This document shows, piece after piece, positions 20,702 to 33,179 of a stretch of 35,060 nt of DNA. Origin of the DNA: Saccoglossus kowalevskii (taxonomy: Eukaryota; Hemichordata; Enteropneusta; Harrimaniidae); contig NW_003139837.1 in NCBI RefSeq assembly GCF_000003605.2, forward strand, positions 23,694 to 58,753, in the 5' to 3' direction. The first letter of the stretch is position 1. Every line of letters starts with the position of its first letter. The translations under genes were made by a program, and so were the position numbers. Under the pieces are notes generated by a model. That model saw only the letters and a program-made list of their open reading frames with translations, did not search any database and was not told the DNA's origin.

Positions 20702-23700
20702 GTAAGTTTCATTTGTTTCGCTAAATACCACGACAACGCCCAAAATGTACTACTGCTGTTTAATTGTGGTTGTTGGTGGCAGCCATTTTGAACTTTGAAC
20801 TTCAAGCTCCAAGCCGGGGGTTTATTGCGTCGTATTTCCTCTTTCAATCTTCTGGGGGAATTTTAGCAGTAGGGAGAAAATCCAATCTAAAATATCAACA
20901 TATTTTAATTTGAGATGACGATGAAGTGAGTAGAGAATGCTCACCCCGTCATCTATGCGTTGATACAGTAGTCGCAGTCAAGTATGCGTTATTTATATTA
21001 TTATTTTTAACGTCATCCATGATTCATACTCTCTTGGCCATGGGGTCTCTAGGTCGACGGATTCATAAACAGATAAATCGACTTTGAATTCCACACAGGA
21101 TTAACAACCTGCTGCATAACAATATTGTGTAAATTAATTTGTAGTATGTGAAAACATAAACACCTTTAAATTGTATTGCGAGTTCTATTGTGAATTTGTA
21201 TCATATAGCTTATTACAGTGTGAACAAGCAAAATATTCACCGTGTTTATATTTAACAGATCTATCTAACATGGTTATATATTCACTAGACGTAACACCTT
21301 GATGATAATGAATATTATTTTAAAGACATTTGCATACATGTACATGCTATTGATAAATTAAAATTAATTTAAAACCAGCAAAAAAATAAATAAAAAAATA
21401 AAAAAAGGTGAAGGTCAATGTGCAACACATGTTTGAATTCCATGTAAACAAACCACTGTATTTTAAATTCATCAATTCACACTGGACTGGCTATTTTGAG
21501 GAAACCACAGCCCTTCTACACATAGTGGGGCTATGAACAAACGCAATATTTCAATCACTTCCCTTTATAAACCCTTTTACAAAAAAAAAAAATTACGGTG
21601 AAGTGCATTGTTGTTTTCGTAATATTACTTGCAACAACCTATTTTTGAGAATTTGGCAAGTGAAAATGGCAAAGTTTCGTAGCTGTGAAATTGTTCTAGG
21701 GTCATACAACATGTCAGTGACTTTCCCAAAATGTTGTCAAATTGGCAAACATTTCTAGCATCGAAAAATATTCAGTTTACTGTATCTACATGTAACATGT
21801 CAGAATAAAACAAATGAAATAGTTTTGAGGTTATCACCTGATATCACTTGTTCATGGAGCTGGTTGATACAAGTGACGTCATTGTCTAATATTATCCAGT
21901 AATGGAAGGATAGGTTATAATACAGTCCTTGGTGATGCAAATGATAACTATATGATACTCTTTCTCTGTTAAGGTAGAGATGCAGGTTTGTGGGCACCAT
22001 GGAGTGAATTTTTTTTTTTTGCTTTTTATTATCCGAACAGTCTTGGCTATAGACTTTTAAAATTTTGTAGAATTGTGAATAGTGGAACATACTCAAAAAA
22101 CGATTTTAAAATATAGATAACAGGTGCAAACATTCTCTCTTTTGAATGCTTAGCAAGATTTAGCAAGGCTGTACATAAATAATAAAAAAGAAACATGGTG
22201 AAAAAAAGAAATGATGGGATCTCCATATTATGCACTATATTTGACTTTTAACAAAACAATAAAATACATTTAAATTTGGAACTGTTACAGCCATTTTAAT
22301 TATGAGCATTAGCAAACTTCTTACTGAGTGAATTGTTATGCAAATTAGCAATTATCTCAGCTTCTTTTTAGTGCACATCCCAGAACTTTAAAGAAAAATA
22401 GCTCCTAGACGCTTTGACCTTTTGTTTTGAAATTTTCATAAATGATTGACAATGTGTTTATCTTCAAAATGCCGTCGGGGCATTGTTTTTGGTTGAATAG
22501 TGTTACAACAATCGTACAGACAACTAGCCTAGGTGTTAATTTATGCATAAACTTGAAGTAGTAAAATTTGAGTTGCTGCCCTGCAAAATTGACAACTGGT
22601 AGACAGTTTTCAAGACCACACTTTCTTCATAGTAAACAGATGTACCCACAAACCAATTTTAACAGGAAACAGAAGCATGGTCTAGGAGCTAATTTTTTTT
22701 AAATCACTTTTGACCAAAAAAGCACATTTTTGTGTATATTTCAAACTACAGTGTCCATAAAAAAAAATACTAAAAAAATTTTAAAATTCATACAATAAGC
22801 TTTCCGAAAACATATAGTTTTGTGGACAAAGGAGATCATCTTGGTTTCCTAATTAACTAATTAAAACACCTGTCAGGTAAACTGCATCTCTACCTTAAGG
22901 GCAAATTTACTAAATTGAGATTTTGTTTCCAAATTTACTAGAAATCTAGAATTAGTCAAAATTACATTGTGATGTATGAGGAAAATGTTTGCCATTTCTT
23001 GTTTTTATTCACAATTATAACTTTTAACCTTTTCACCACCAGTTCCCTCTTTTCATCACAAATTCACAAAATAGTCCTGTTTATAGTCTACACTTTCTTT
23101 TAGAAGATTGAGACAAAAATAGCTAAATTTTTGAGTGGAAACTGAAAATTGAGCCAAATTTTGTCTGTTGGCTCCAAAATTGGGGTTCATTTCCAGAAAT
23201 ATTGAAGAATGCAAGAAAAAAAAGTGCAGACAAATTTGGGCAAGAATGTCTGGTGATGAAAAGGTTAATAACAGTTAATAAATTCCAGTGAGCACCTGAT
23301 ATATGTGTATTGTAACATTTGTATTAGAAGCCACGGCTTCTATTACAATGGTATATTGTAACAGAGGGGATGTCGTTTCTATTAGAGCATCTACACATAT
23401 GAGAAATGGTGAATTTTTGGTTCTCAATTGTTCAAAAAGAATGGGTGCAACTTTTATTATGGATACGGCTTCTAATAGAGTTTTAACTGTACTTTTTCAA
23501 AAACCTTGACCTAGAAACACATTTTTTTTTGGCCTTAAGGTATGCATTTCATTACCAGTACTTCCCCATAAATTTCATCTGCAGTAAAATTTTAAAAGTT
23601 ACTGTTGCTTATTATTAGTATACCAAATTTCTTGGAAGTTTGGTGGGTGTATAAAGTTATATGATGCATTTGTCACTCAACCAAAAGTCCCCGAGAAAAT

Positions 23701-26700
23701 GGTTTTGTTATAGTTCATCTTTTGGACTACCAATTTAATTGCAGCCAAATAGTTTTAGCCTCAATTGCATCTATATATTTGAAAATACTTTATTTTTCAC
23801 TAATTTCTTTGTAGGAATGATTCAGTGAAAATAAAGTCCAGCGAATATATGTTTTTTTCCTTTTTCCATTGAACTCATGAAAAAACAGTGAAAATATACC
23901 CTCAAAACACTTAAAAGTTGTCAGCGAAAATTAATTTCAGCTAAAATAAAGTATTTTACAGTATATTTAACATTTTAATAGCATATAACTGCTCTGATTA
24001 CTTGCATTACTGTGTTCAGAAGGGCCACTTTAAAGACAATTTTCAAAAGGCAAGGAAATGTTTTACTGATGTGTTTCAAGTTAACAGGGAGAAGATGAAG
24101 TATTGAATGATCACGATATATAATTCAGTTTAAAATTGAATTGAAATTGACATGTGGTATGCACATTTTCTAATACAAGTCATAGCCATTAGCAAGACAT
24201 GAACTTGAGAGTTGAGCAGGCACCTATTTTCAAAGAAAAATTTAATAGAAAAAATAATAGAACAAGTAGTAAGAGGAAAATATGTGTATTTTGCAGGGCG
24301 ATGATGCATAATTTTGTGGGCATTGGGGTAATTGCCTTCAATACCATTTTACATGAGTGACAAAGTTGGCATTACCAACTGGCAAAAGGTTAGCAGACTT
24401 ATTTATGTACTCATCATGGGTCAGTTGTATATCATCTGTAAGTAACTCGTCAGTCTTGACTGATTTATCTTTGTTTATTCGTGGTAGGTACAGTAGTATA
24501 TTGCACTATATCACTGTAGTGATGTTTACCATTACAAGTTATCTGTTTGTTTACAATGTAGTAGCAAATATTTAGCCAGTCGCCTGTCAGTTACAAAATA
24601 TCATTTGACATACTAAATTTCCTCAAACCCTAATTAATCTGTTAAGACATTAAGTCTGTCGCTATAGACTATTACAATTGCTATCTAGTCATCTCTTCCT
24701 TTATTTATATTTGTAAATTGACACAAAATGTTTCTCCTCAATGTTATTTGAAAAATGATAAAGATTTGTTTGTATGTGAGCATTGGGTTAGACTTGAAGT
24801 ACATGTACTTGACATGCTCATACCGGTAACTGAAAAAACCTAAAATCATTGAAAGAAGGCTTTATTTGGTAGTGCGTTTTATGTATGGGCGATCACATGT
24901 AGACACAACTGCTGCTTTCATTCGAGGTCCTACAAGTTTTAAGCAAGCAGGTACCTTCTGATATGTTGGTATTTATTTTCTGCGGAAAGACTTTGGAGAA
25001 AAAAAATGAAAATGAAAGCAAATAACATATTGCCAGAGCAGGTAACATTAAGAAATCTTCAACCGTTATATTTGGTACATATAATGTCATAAATGTTCAA
25101 TAACTGTCAATACCTGTGAAAAGATTATAACTTCAATTCATCAACCCTTGATATACTAATATATGTACCGTATATATACATAAATATACATACATAAATT
25201 TGCTCACTGTTTTTTACAAAAAATTGATTTCTCATTTGATTTTTTGAGTACTTGCTCACCACTTATCCAATCTTGCCATGTAGCGATGATGAAATTTTTG
25301 CCGATAGGTCAACATATTTTCCTGTTGCACAGCAATGAGTACTGGGAACCCCCGCAATAATAACTGTGGTTAGTGAAATAATTTGTGGTTAATACATAGC
25401 CTAACATCATTTTTTTCTCCATTCATTTTGACTACCATAAAACCACACTCCCTCCACTGGAGAACCTGTAGTAAAACCTTGTATAGTTATAGTCTATAAT
25501 TTTGATAGTTTGAGCAATTTCACCAGGTTTTAGGCTCACAAACGTAAAGCGAAACAATAAGTTTGATTGTTATTCAAATTATATCTTCATGTAAATTTAA
25601 TTTAGCGAATTTTACAAAAATGAAATCTAGGGAATAAATAATTAATGTGTTTACAGTATTCGTAGAGGCTTTCAGACGATGATGTGTTAACATAACTTAT
25701 GTGTTAACATAACTTATGTGTTAACATAACTCATGTGTTAACATAACTCATGTGTTAACATAACTCATTTGTTAACATAACTCATAGGTTAATATAACTC
25801 ATGTGTTAACATAACTCATGTGTTAACATAACTCAGGTGTTAACATAACTCATGTGTTAACATAACTCATGTGTTAACATAACTCATGTGTTAACATAAC
25901 TCATGTGTTAACATAACTCATGTGAAAAATAAATGTGACAAAGCTTTAAACTTTTTACCACCAGTTTCCCCTTTCCATCACAAATTCACAAAAAATAGTT
26001 CTGTTATAGTCTGCACTTTCCTTTGGAAGATTGGGACAAAAGTAGCCAAATTTTTTTGAGTAAAAGCGGAAAATTAACCGAAATTTTGTCTGTTGGCTTC
26101 AAAATTATGGTTCATTTCCAGAAGTATTTACAATATAAGAAAAAAGTATGGACAAATTTGGACTAGAAATCTGGTGGTGCAAAATTAATCAGGCAATTAT
26201 ATGACAAGTCATCAAATCTTGTTATTGATTCCTTATTTCATTGTTAGTGAATACAGATTAATGTGCTAAAATTTTGTAAGTACTGGTTTTAGTGTTGAGG
26301 TTTTGCAGGAGCTATAAATTTAAAAAACCTGTTTCTTGTTCCTAACTCCTAAAATGTTTATTTTTTTTTAAGATCAACTGATGTTTAAAGATGTCAGTCT
26401 GTGGTACAAATAATAAAAAATAATTACACTTGTGGGTATATAAATACCTACTGTATTTAATGAGTTGTGATTTGTGTATGTACCGGTACATGTAACTGGT
26501 ACAGGCAGGTTTTTTTTTTACCTGCCCCTCAACTCATCAAGTGGGCAGCACAGACACTCCACACTTAATACAATTTTACAGTGTACTTGTATCTACTAGT
26601 AGTGTTTTTAAGTCACTATATATGTATACACTGTATATCTAAAAGAACAGGTATTTAATTTTTCATTATTTTTATTTTTCCCACATAGTAATATCAGAAT

Positions 26701-29700
26701 ATATATGAATCAAAATGCTAGTGTCTGACTCAATTGTACATTTGTCTAAATACATAGCATATAAGTTTTATTCATGTCTTGTATAATAATATAATAAGTA
26801 TGCATTTATATAGCGCCATATATCCAAAATTAAATGTTCATAGGCGCTTGTATGATCAGAAACCAATCAGAACACATGTTACCGACTGCTCTCAAGTAAG
26901 GCATACTCTAATTGGTTGAACACCTCATCAGATGAGATTTGTGTGAGGTAATTGGTCAGATATTACACAAGTGAATCAAACGTTGAAATTATTAATCTGT
27001 GTGCTATATCCATGCACTTTCGTGTTGAAATAAACCTGGTTTTTACGTCTCAATTTTTCACACTGGTTTACTTCCTTATACGTTGTGTGCATACTTAACT
27101 ATCAAAATCATTGTGTACTCAAGCACCTGGTATTTGTTTAGAATGGGTGGAGTCTATAAAGGTCTTACAGTCAGGTCACTTCTATTGTCAGTTGGGTGTG
27201 TATGACATGGATATGGTTACATGTGCATAAAAACATGTGGTTTCTCGTGAAATATTTTAGTTTCAAAAATTTCTTCTTCTTGTTGAACTCATTTTTTTTA
27301 ATTTTTATAAATTCATTTTTAGTGTATACATACTGTATATTTGTTGAAAGCAAATCTCCAATACAAGTGCACTTACATGTAGACCAACAATTGCATGTAT
27401 TGTTTGTTTTGGTTGATAAGATCAACATACTGCCTTTGTGCGAATTTCACTGCATTCTCAGGATACTCTCATATTATTATACATATTTTTCCTACATGTA
27501 GTAACAATTTATTGAGAAATTATATCCCAAAGTGACAACCAAAAACTTTTCCCGCTGTACGAAGATTTGCATGAGTGATGTCATTTTATTTCCATTACAC
27601 ACTGTCCAATGTAAGCAAAGGAAAGTGTTTGAATGCGTCATTTGAAATATTGGTGGTGTTGTTTACTCTGTAAAGAGGGAAATTTGAACATTTGAATAAG
27701 TACTGATTATATGAGGTTATTACGAGGATACCTCAAAGTATGCATGAAGACGATACAGTTGGAGTGCTGTCTGAGTGCATAATTTGTGGTATTCTCGTAA
27801 TAATCTTATTATTATACATCTTTTCCAAGGATACACCATGGTAATGCCGAAATCCAAAATGTTTAGAATACAATCAGCGAACTTCTTTGTATTGAATCCA
27901 GTCAAACTCTGGTGGCAGCCACGTTTGTTTTTATTATTAGAGGACGCTTACGTGTGTAATCATTCCATATTTGGAATTAGCATTTCCTAATATGGTAGGA
28001 TGAAAATACCCTGTAAAATACCGTAAAATTACGGCTCGTTGCTTTTTATGGAATGGCAAATTCTAATATTTTTTGGTGCTTGTATAAAAAATACTCTGAA
28101 AACAATACAATTCAAACTGCAGAAACAGTACAAAGGAACAATGTATATTGATTTAATGTATATGTTTAGCCCAAATGAAAACAAATTATTTGTTTCTGAT
28201 CAGCACTTGTCAGTTCAAAATGGGCTGTACAACTTTTTTTCTGGTTTCTGTCAATCTGTAACGTAGATGCATATATATAATTTGGTATATTTCAATAGGT
28301 AAATTTCAAACATGTTAATGCACAGACTGGCATAACAACAACAGACATTCCAACTGAAACTCAAACAATAACTGATGCACTAACTACCGATCAACTAACT
28401 ACCAATGAACCAACTACCAATGAACCAACTACCAATGAACCAACTACCATCGTACCAACTACCGAAATACAAACGACGACTCTTCCGGTTCCTGATCAGC
28501 CAAGTAAGTTTATGCAAATTTATAAATCATTTAAACTTTCTTTAAAATGTATGTATATTGTGAATGTTTGTACAGTGGAAACATTAAGTATCACAAGTTG
28601 TGATCAGTAAGATAACCTTCCTGTATATGAGTTCACATGTACTTGCATGTACCCACTTACAATATATGCTATATAATCTTTGTGTCACTTGTCTAATGTT
28701 AGTCCAATCTCAACGTCAATTACTGTAGAATACTTTATTTTCGCTTGGAATTAATTTTCACTGAAGGAGTGATCCAGTGAATATACCTTTTTTCCTATAT
28801 ATTACATTCAACTCGCTAAAAATTAGGAAAAATAAATTCCATACAAAACACCAAAAAAGTCTGTTCAGCGAAAATGAATTTCAGCCAAAATAAAGTATTT
28901 TTAGATTATCTTTTTTTTTTAAATTTTTTTTTAATAATTTTTTTTTTATGTACACATTGTACATGCAAGTGTGGGGTGTCTGTGTGTCTGTCTAGCTGAC
29001 TTCTTTTCTTCAATCTGCCCTGACTGATTTTGTTCAATGTTGATATATGTATGCAGGGAAAAGACGTAATAGTGTTCACACATGTATAAAACTCCACAAT
29101 CTGTTTTGTATTTAATTTGGATCGCACGCAACAACACATAATATAAACATGTAATTTGAATTTATGCTACATGATGGCTATTGTACTTTATTCCATCAAA
29201 TTGTTTTTGATTCATTGACATTTGACCAACTCATTTGTCATCCAAGCATGCCATTTATGTTCTTGACGATTTGTGTTAGACTCAAAATTTGGATAACTGT
29301 GAAATATTGAAGTAAACTCTGAAAACAGTGTACAATAACTGCAGAAAAAAATCCAACAAGGCAGAAAAAGCCAAACCAACTCAAAAACAGCTTAAACAAA
29401 CAGAATTTTGAAAATAATTTAATGAATAAATGATGGTTTAAAATTTGTGAATTGTGTCAAAAGTTGACTTTGGTGCACAGAGGTTTAAATAGGATATGTT
29501 ATCATAATAATAACTTTGTTGCTTCCTTCGAAATACAAATGTTCTATTGGTTTACAGCAATAAATATATAATTGATTAAAATATAATAACGTAAAAAATA
29601 GAAAAAAAAGTCAAGGTATTATATTCGAAGAAAGCTCATTTCTTAAAATGAATGATTCATGTAAAAATTCTTCAAAAAGTTTAATTATATTTCTGTCATT

Positions 29701-32700
29701 ACCTTTCATTAAATACCGGTATGTGAATTTTTGCAGGTTGGTAATGATTTCTTTGGGGAATAAAATACTGGAAATAAAATGATTTCTATCTGTTTTGATA
29801 TCGTGGGCAAACTAAAAGAAAGTGTAATTTGTCTTCAACTTCCTGTAATGGGCATTGTTTACAAATTCTATTTTCTAATGGGGTTTTTGGATTAGTATGT
29901 CATTGAAGCATGCTTTTTGTTTTCCAGCTAATGTAAATGTGATCGACTATGGTACTGATTATATTACTGTGAACTGGACACATTCTGGTGAACATGTAGA
30001 CGAGTTTGTCATTACGGCAATTGCTACTGAAAATGAAGCAGCAAATGGCACTGAAACTGTAAACATCACTCGAGGTACTGTAGATGGTCTAACTCCTGGA
30101 GCTGAATATACCATAACTGTAGTAGCAGTCAGTCAAGATGATGTAGAGAGTCTACCAAGTGATGAAGTAATTCAAAGAACAAGTAGGTTACAGATTCATC
30201 TTCTAGTAAAAATTAAAAAATGACCCCATCTTTTTTATATATATTCACCCAGTACAAAATATGGCACTTGCCACTCTCTTATACATCTCTATTTCACAGA
30301 TTTACAAGCTGCAAGATTCTCATGTTCTCTATTCTTATAGGATGGGTTAATTGTCAATTCTGTTCAGGGAGTATAAACTTTTGCTGTTTGCAGGTTACTA
30401 ACAGTTGAATAAAGATTCTAATAATTTTGTTTTCAATATTCTAATTTCTTTAGCTGGTCTGGCTGTGCTGCAGAAGATAATTTAATTCTTAACATTTCCG
30501 TTCAGTTTACAGTCATAGTTTTTGTTTTCAGTCTGTACATGTATACGGTAGGTTAAAGAGGACAACTTTAAAACACTATTTTTATTGCTGCATATCTTTT
30601 TCCATCATGAAAACATGTTCCTTTGTTCACAGTTAAGGTGAAGAATGAGGAAGTAAGTTGCATTTATTGTTAATTTGTATGTGCATGATTATATCATGAA
30701 TTCAATCCTTACTAACATTGTGTTTAGCAGCTGAATACAGATAACGTGTCTGGCAACAAAATCTACATATTGTGGTAAGGTTAAAATCTTTTTTTAATCT
30801 AAAAGTTGTACATGTACAAGTAATATTTGTTGTAATAACTTAGTAAACTTTTATTTTGCAAATGTATGTATATGTGTAAAAAGATATAAGTTTTGAGTTT
30901 CGTTTGTCTACTAGGCCTTTAAACTCATACATGTACCCTAACCCGGAACTTATTGTCATGGTGAAAATTACAGAAGTGTACATTTGCATACAAAAATGTA
31001 TGTATTCATTCAGTGTACACATGTGCATACATTTATTTATAGTACTGTAATTCTTTCATTGATTGAACATTGAATAACTAATAATTGCTTAGCTTAAATT
31101 ATTATAAAAAAAATAAAAATTTTATTCTTTGAATGGTTGATTTAAAATGTTATTGAAAGCATGTACCGAGTATTAACATGATTGTAAATTTACATTTTTT
31201 AATATGTCAATGGAGAAAATTTCAAGCAGAAACATTGAAACAAAACATTTTAAGACACAATGGTTACATGTTGTATCAATAAATGATATGTCAAGGTATT
31301 TGCATATTGAAAAAAAAGAAGAACAAATTAGCAACAATTAGGTGTCTAAACATGTTCAATCATTTGAAAGATTTATGGAATGTTGTACTATTGGTAAAAA
31401 TCTGTAGTTTTTCACAGTATACATGTATACCGGTAATCAACTTGGTAAACAGGTTATCTATGTTTTTGAATAAATTTATTTAAAGTTGTATGCATCAATA
31501 CACAAATAGTTCTCATATTTTTAGTTCATTCACATTTCAGATAATCAATGAAGAATGCTCTTTCTCGACACATGCTTAGTTTCTAATATGCATCATGTTT
31601 GGGATTTGTTTTTTGTAATTGTAGTGTTAAAATATTGTTACCACTGTATGTGCTAAAATATGCGATCATGTCAAAAAAGTAGCGGTAGCATTACACCTTT
31701 ATTCTGCATGTATCTATTCCAGGTGCATTGCAGTTATTTTCATACATGTGTGCATGTACTGGTGTAACTTACATAATATACTGTAAAATACTTTATTTTA
31801 GCTGGAATTAATTTTTGCTGAAAAGACATTTTGGGTGTTTTGTATGGAATTTAATTTCACTGATTTCTGACAAGTTGAATGTAAAATATAGAAAAAAAAA
31901 CGAGTTTATTCGGTGGATTTTATTTTCACTGAATCATTCCTTCAGCGAAAATTAATTCCAAGCAAAAGTATTTTACAGTATTTAAGCAAGTACAAATAAA
32001 TATACTGTACATTATGATCATGTTTGTGTAGTTTTTAAACACATTTGAATGAGTCATACACATGTACATGTAGTATTCAACCCAGGAATAAACAGTGTGG
32101 CTGTTTCACCACAGTAGTTTGTTGGCTGCTGCGCTAATATGACACTGGTATGGCTGTCATTACCCTAACCGCTACACTGGTTCATTTCCAATATCTGTTA
32201 TGATGTATATTTCAATGTTAATGATTTCTGTTTGGAAATAATTATGAAAATACATCTAATGTGCAAAACTCAAAAGCTAATTTTTACCATCACCATGGTT
32301 TTAATTTCTGATCCTGGAGAGAACACCAATGTACAAACATGCATTCTGGCTAGAATTAAGCATATTTCAATTATGTACTGATAAAACTATAATATTCTAG
32401 TTAAAATTTCCACAATGTATTTCCATGTTAATTTGCGTTTCTTCTTGACTTGTGTAGTTCCTGAACCACCATATAATGTGACTGTTGAATCCTATAATAC
32501 TGATTCAATCCATCTACGATGGGAGCCACCTCTGTCAAATGTGTTCACACATTATAATGTAACCTATGTTGCTGATAGTGATCCGGGAATGACAGTCACT
32601 GTAAATAAAAGCACCACTGAATCCAGTTTGACTGGATTGATATCTGGAGAGACCTATAATATCACAATAAAAACTATAAGTGGGGATGAGTCCAGTGGAG

Positions 32701-32727
32701 CTAGTGACGCTGTCGTGCAAACAACAG
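20636..32727 (+). CDS. Secreted or cell-surface FN3-repeat protein, 5' part of gene
   Basis: The exons seen are 20636-20701, 28299-28503, 29928-30182 and 32458-32727. The phases agree (0; 0 to 1; 1-1; 1-1) and give about 265 residues with no stop before the last donor, so the gene runs beyond the window. In order: a signal peptide (residues 1 to about 34), a Thr/Pro-rich likely O-glycosylated linker with three NEPTT repeats, and two fibronectin type III domains. The FN3 domains have the core Trp (VNWT, LRWEPP) and the E-F strand signature (GLTPGAEYTITVVAVS; GLISGETYNITIKTIS). Seven N-glycosylation sequons fall in the two FN3 exons. Single-exon 1-1 FN3 domains behind a signal peptide are typical of receptor-type tyrosine phosphatases of the PTPRB/H/J group, but also of tenascin-like and other adhesion proteins. 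Without the 3' end the family cannot be named. Further exons inside the large introns cannot be excluded. Confidence 0.8.
21969..22898. mobile_element. 930-bp element with 17-base inverted ends and TTAA
   Basis: TTAAGGTAGAGATGCAG (21969-21985) and its exact complement (22882-22898) bound the segment. TTAA at both outer edges fits piggyBac-type target duplication, leaving 13-base ends GGTAGAGATGCAG. An inner 12-base inverted repeat, TAGCTCCTAGAC (about 22409) and its complement (about 22680), adds symmetry. No transposase frame is present. It lies in FN3 gene intron 1. Confidence 0.75.
23024..23268. mobile_element. Family C element, copy 1 (TTAA-flanked MITE)
   Basis: The ends CCTTTTCACCACCAG and, complemented, CCTTTTCATCACCAG differ at one base, each next to TTAA. 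The inside is alignable to copy 2 over its whole length (TTGTCTGTTGGCT, TTCATTTCCAGAA). A piggyBac-type non-autonomous element is inferred from TTAA. Confidence 0.85.
23781..23964 (+). mobile_element. Family A foldback element, copy 2
   Basis: GAAAATACTTTATTTTTCAC at the left and TAAAGTATTTTACAGTA at the right. The inner part (CAGTGAAAATAAAGTCCAGC) matches the other copies. The left tip is diverged. It lies in FN3 gene intron 1. Confidence 0.85.
25682..25924. repeat. 18-bp minisatellite, about 13 copies
   Basis: Unit ATGTGTTAACATAACTCA. The first two copies have CTTATG instead of CTCATG, and variant copies near 25765-25800 carry ATTTG, ATAGG and TTAATA changes. Each unit contains the palindrome TGTTAACA. 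It ends abutting family C copy 2. Confidence 0.96.
25946..26188. mobile_element. Family C element, copy 2 (TTAA-flanked MITE)
   Basis: TTAA next to ACTTTTTACCACCAG at the left, and CTGGTGGTGCAAAA followed by TTAA at the right. It is full-length relative to copy 1 but more diverged at the tips. It lies 22 bases after the 18-bp minisatellite. Confidence 0.82.
26802..26850. repeat. TATATAGCGCC-type repeat fragment
   Basis: GCATTTATATAGCGCCATAT followed by a short AGGCGCTTG (about 26841-26850). This motif is, from general knowledge, a frequent dispersed repeat piece in marine invertebrate genomes. Its boundaries here are uncertain. Confidence 0.45.
27709..28042 (+). mobile_element. Family B element, copy 3
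   Basis: Full-length copy in the same orientation as 2789-3142. It starts ATATGAGGTTATTACGAGGA and ends with CCGTAAAATTACGG. It sits about 250 bases upstream of FN3 gene exon 2. It contains small open frames on both strands that are shared with copy 1 only as decayed fragments, so they are not genes. Confidence 0.87.
28299..28503 (+). CDS. FN3 gene exon 2: Thr/Pro-rich mucin-like segment
   Basis: The acceptor is TTTCAATAG|GTAAAT and the donor CCAA|GTAAGT, phase 0 to 1. It starts VNFKHVNAQTGITTTD and continues with dense Thr and Pro. It includes three perfect 15-base in-frame repeats (28401-28445) encoding TNEPT. A second acceptor, GCACAG|ACTGG (exon from 28326), would keep the frame but remove the predicted cleavage site. 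Confidence 0.8.
28721..28904 (+). mobile_element. Family A foldback element, copy 3
   Basis: TACTGTAGAATACTTTATTT at the left; AAATAAAGTATTTTTAGATT at the right shows a decayed tip. It lies in the intron between FN3 gene exons 2 and 3. Confidence 0.85.
29928..30182 (+). CDS. FN3 gene exon 3: first fibronectin type III domain
   Basis: The acceptor is TTTTCCAG|CTAATG and the donor ACAA|GTAGGT, phase 1-1, 255 bases. It encodes TNVNVIDYGTDYITVNWTHS, then a C-C' part, then GLTPGAEYTITVVAVS and a closing IQRTS. Sequons are NWT, NGT and NIT. It is one complete FN3 module. Confidence 0.93.
31779..31980 (-). mobile_element. Family A foldback element, copy 4 (reverse, best preserved)
   Basis: Perfect ends TACTGTAAAATAC (31779-31791) and GTATTTTACAGTA (31968-31980). 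TA at each edge fits a Tc1/mariner-type TA target. Internally it is the reverse complement of the other copies (TTTTGTATGGAATTTAATTT). It lies in the intron between the two FN3 exons. Confidence 0.9.
32458..32727 (+). CDS. FN3 gene exon 4: second fibronectin type III domain
   Basis: The acceptor is CTTGTGTAG|TTCCTG and the donor ACAG|GTATTG, phase 1-1, 270 bases. It encodes PEPPYNVTVESYNTDSIHLR, WEPPLSNVFTHYNVTY and GLISGETYNITIKTIS. There are four sequons (NVT twice, NKS, NIT). The reading frame stays open to the donor and the gene continues past the window. Confidence 0.93.
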
Positions 32728-33179
32728 GTATTGTAATAACTCTCAGAACCATGTATTGTTGTTGCTACATTTTTTATGTTTATAATTTTTAATTACTGGG
32801 ATTGTCAGTGACAATCATAACATTTTGTTTCTCCTAAAGACATGCTCATAGCAACGTCTGCAAAATTTTGTTGTAAGAAACTCAATTATCATATCACTAA
32901 CTTATGAGTAGTAAAAATTAAATGGTTTACAGTATTTGCAAATTAAAAAGACAACAATTATTTAATAAAGCTAAGCATTCAAGACAAACAATGTTTTGCT
33001 GCAGTGTCTATAATGGTGATGGAGTATGCAACGTTATTCCCAATAGGTCACTGCGAGTTCCTGTGTTATGCATGAAATTAAACATAAAAATAGGAAAACG
33101 AAGGACATAGCCTGAATGTGGTGTCAAAACATTGCCAGGAATTTAAAAAATGTGGAAATATTTGTAGGTATTTCTATGC

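Noticed and set aside
20566-20847. Minus-strand 93-codon frame opposite the signal-peptide exon
   Set aside because: It is the shadow of the plus-strand exon and its flanks, with no family likeness and no splice support.
28906-29139. Two overlapping minus-strand frames near 29 kb
   Set aside because: They include poly-Lys ends from an A/T-run region and lie inside an intron of the FN3 gene; there is no domain.
30633-30652. Microexon flanked by CACAG and GTAAGT between the FN3 exons, with a partner near 30729-30776
   Set aside because: Joining them shifts the phase so that the next FN3 exon hits a stop at once. Direct joining of the two phase 1-1 FN3 exons needs no extra exon.
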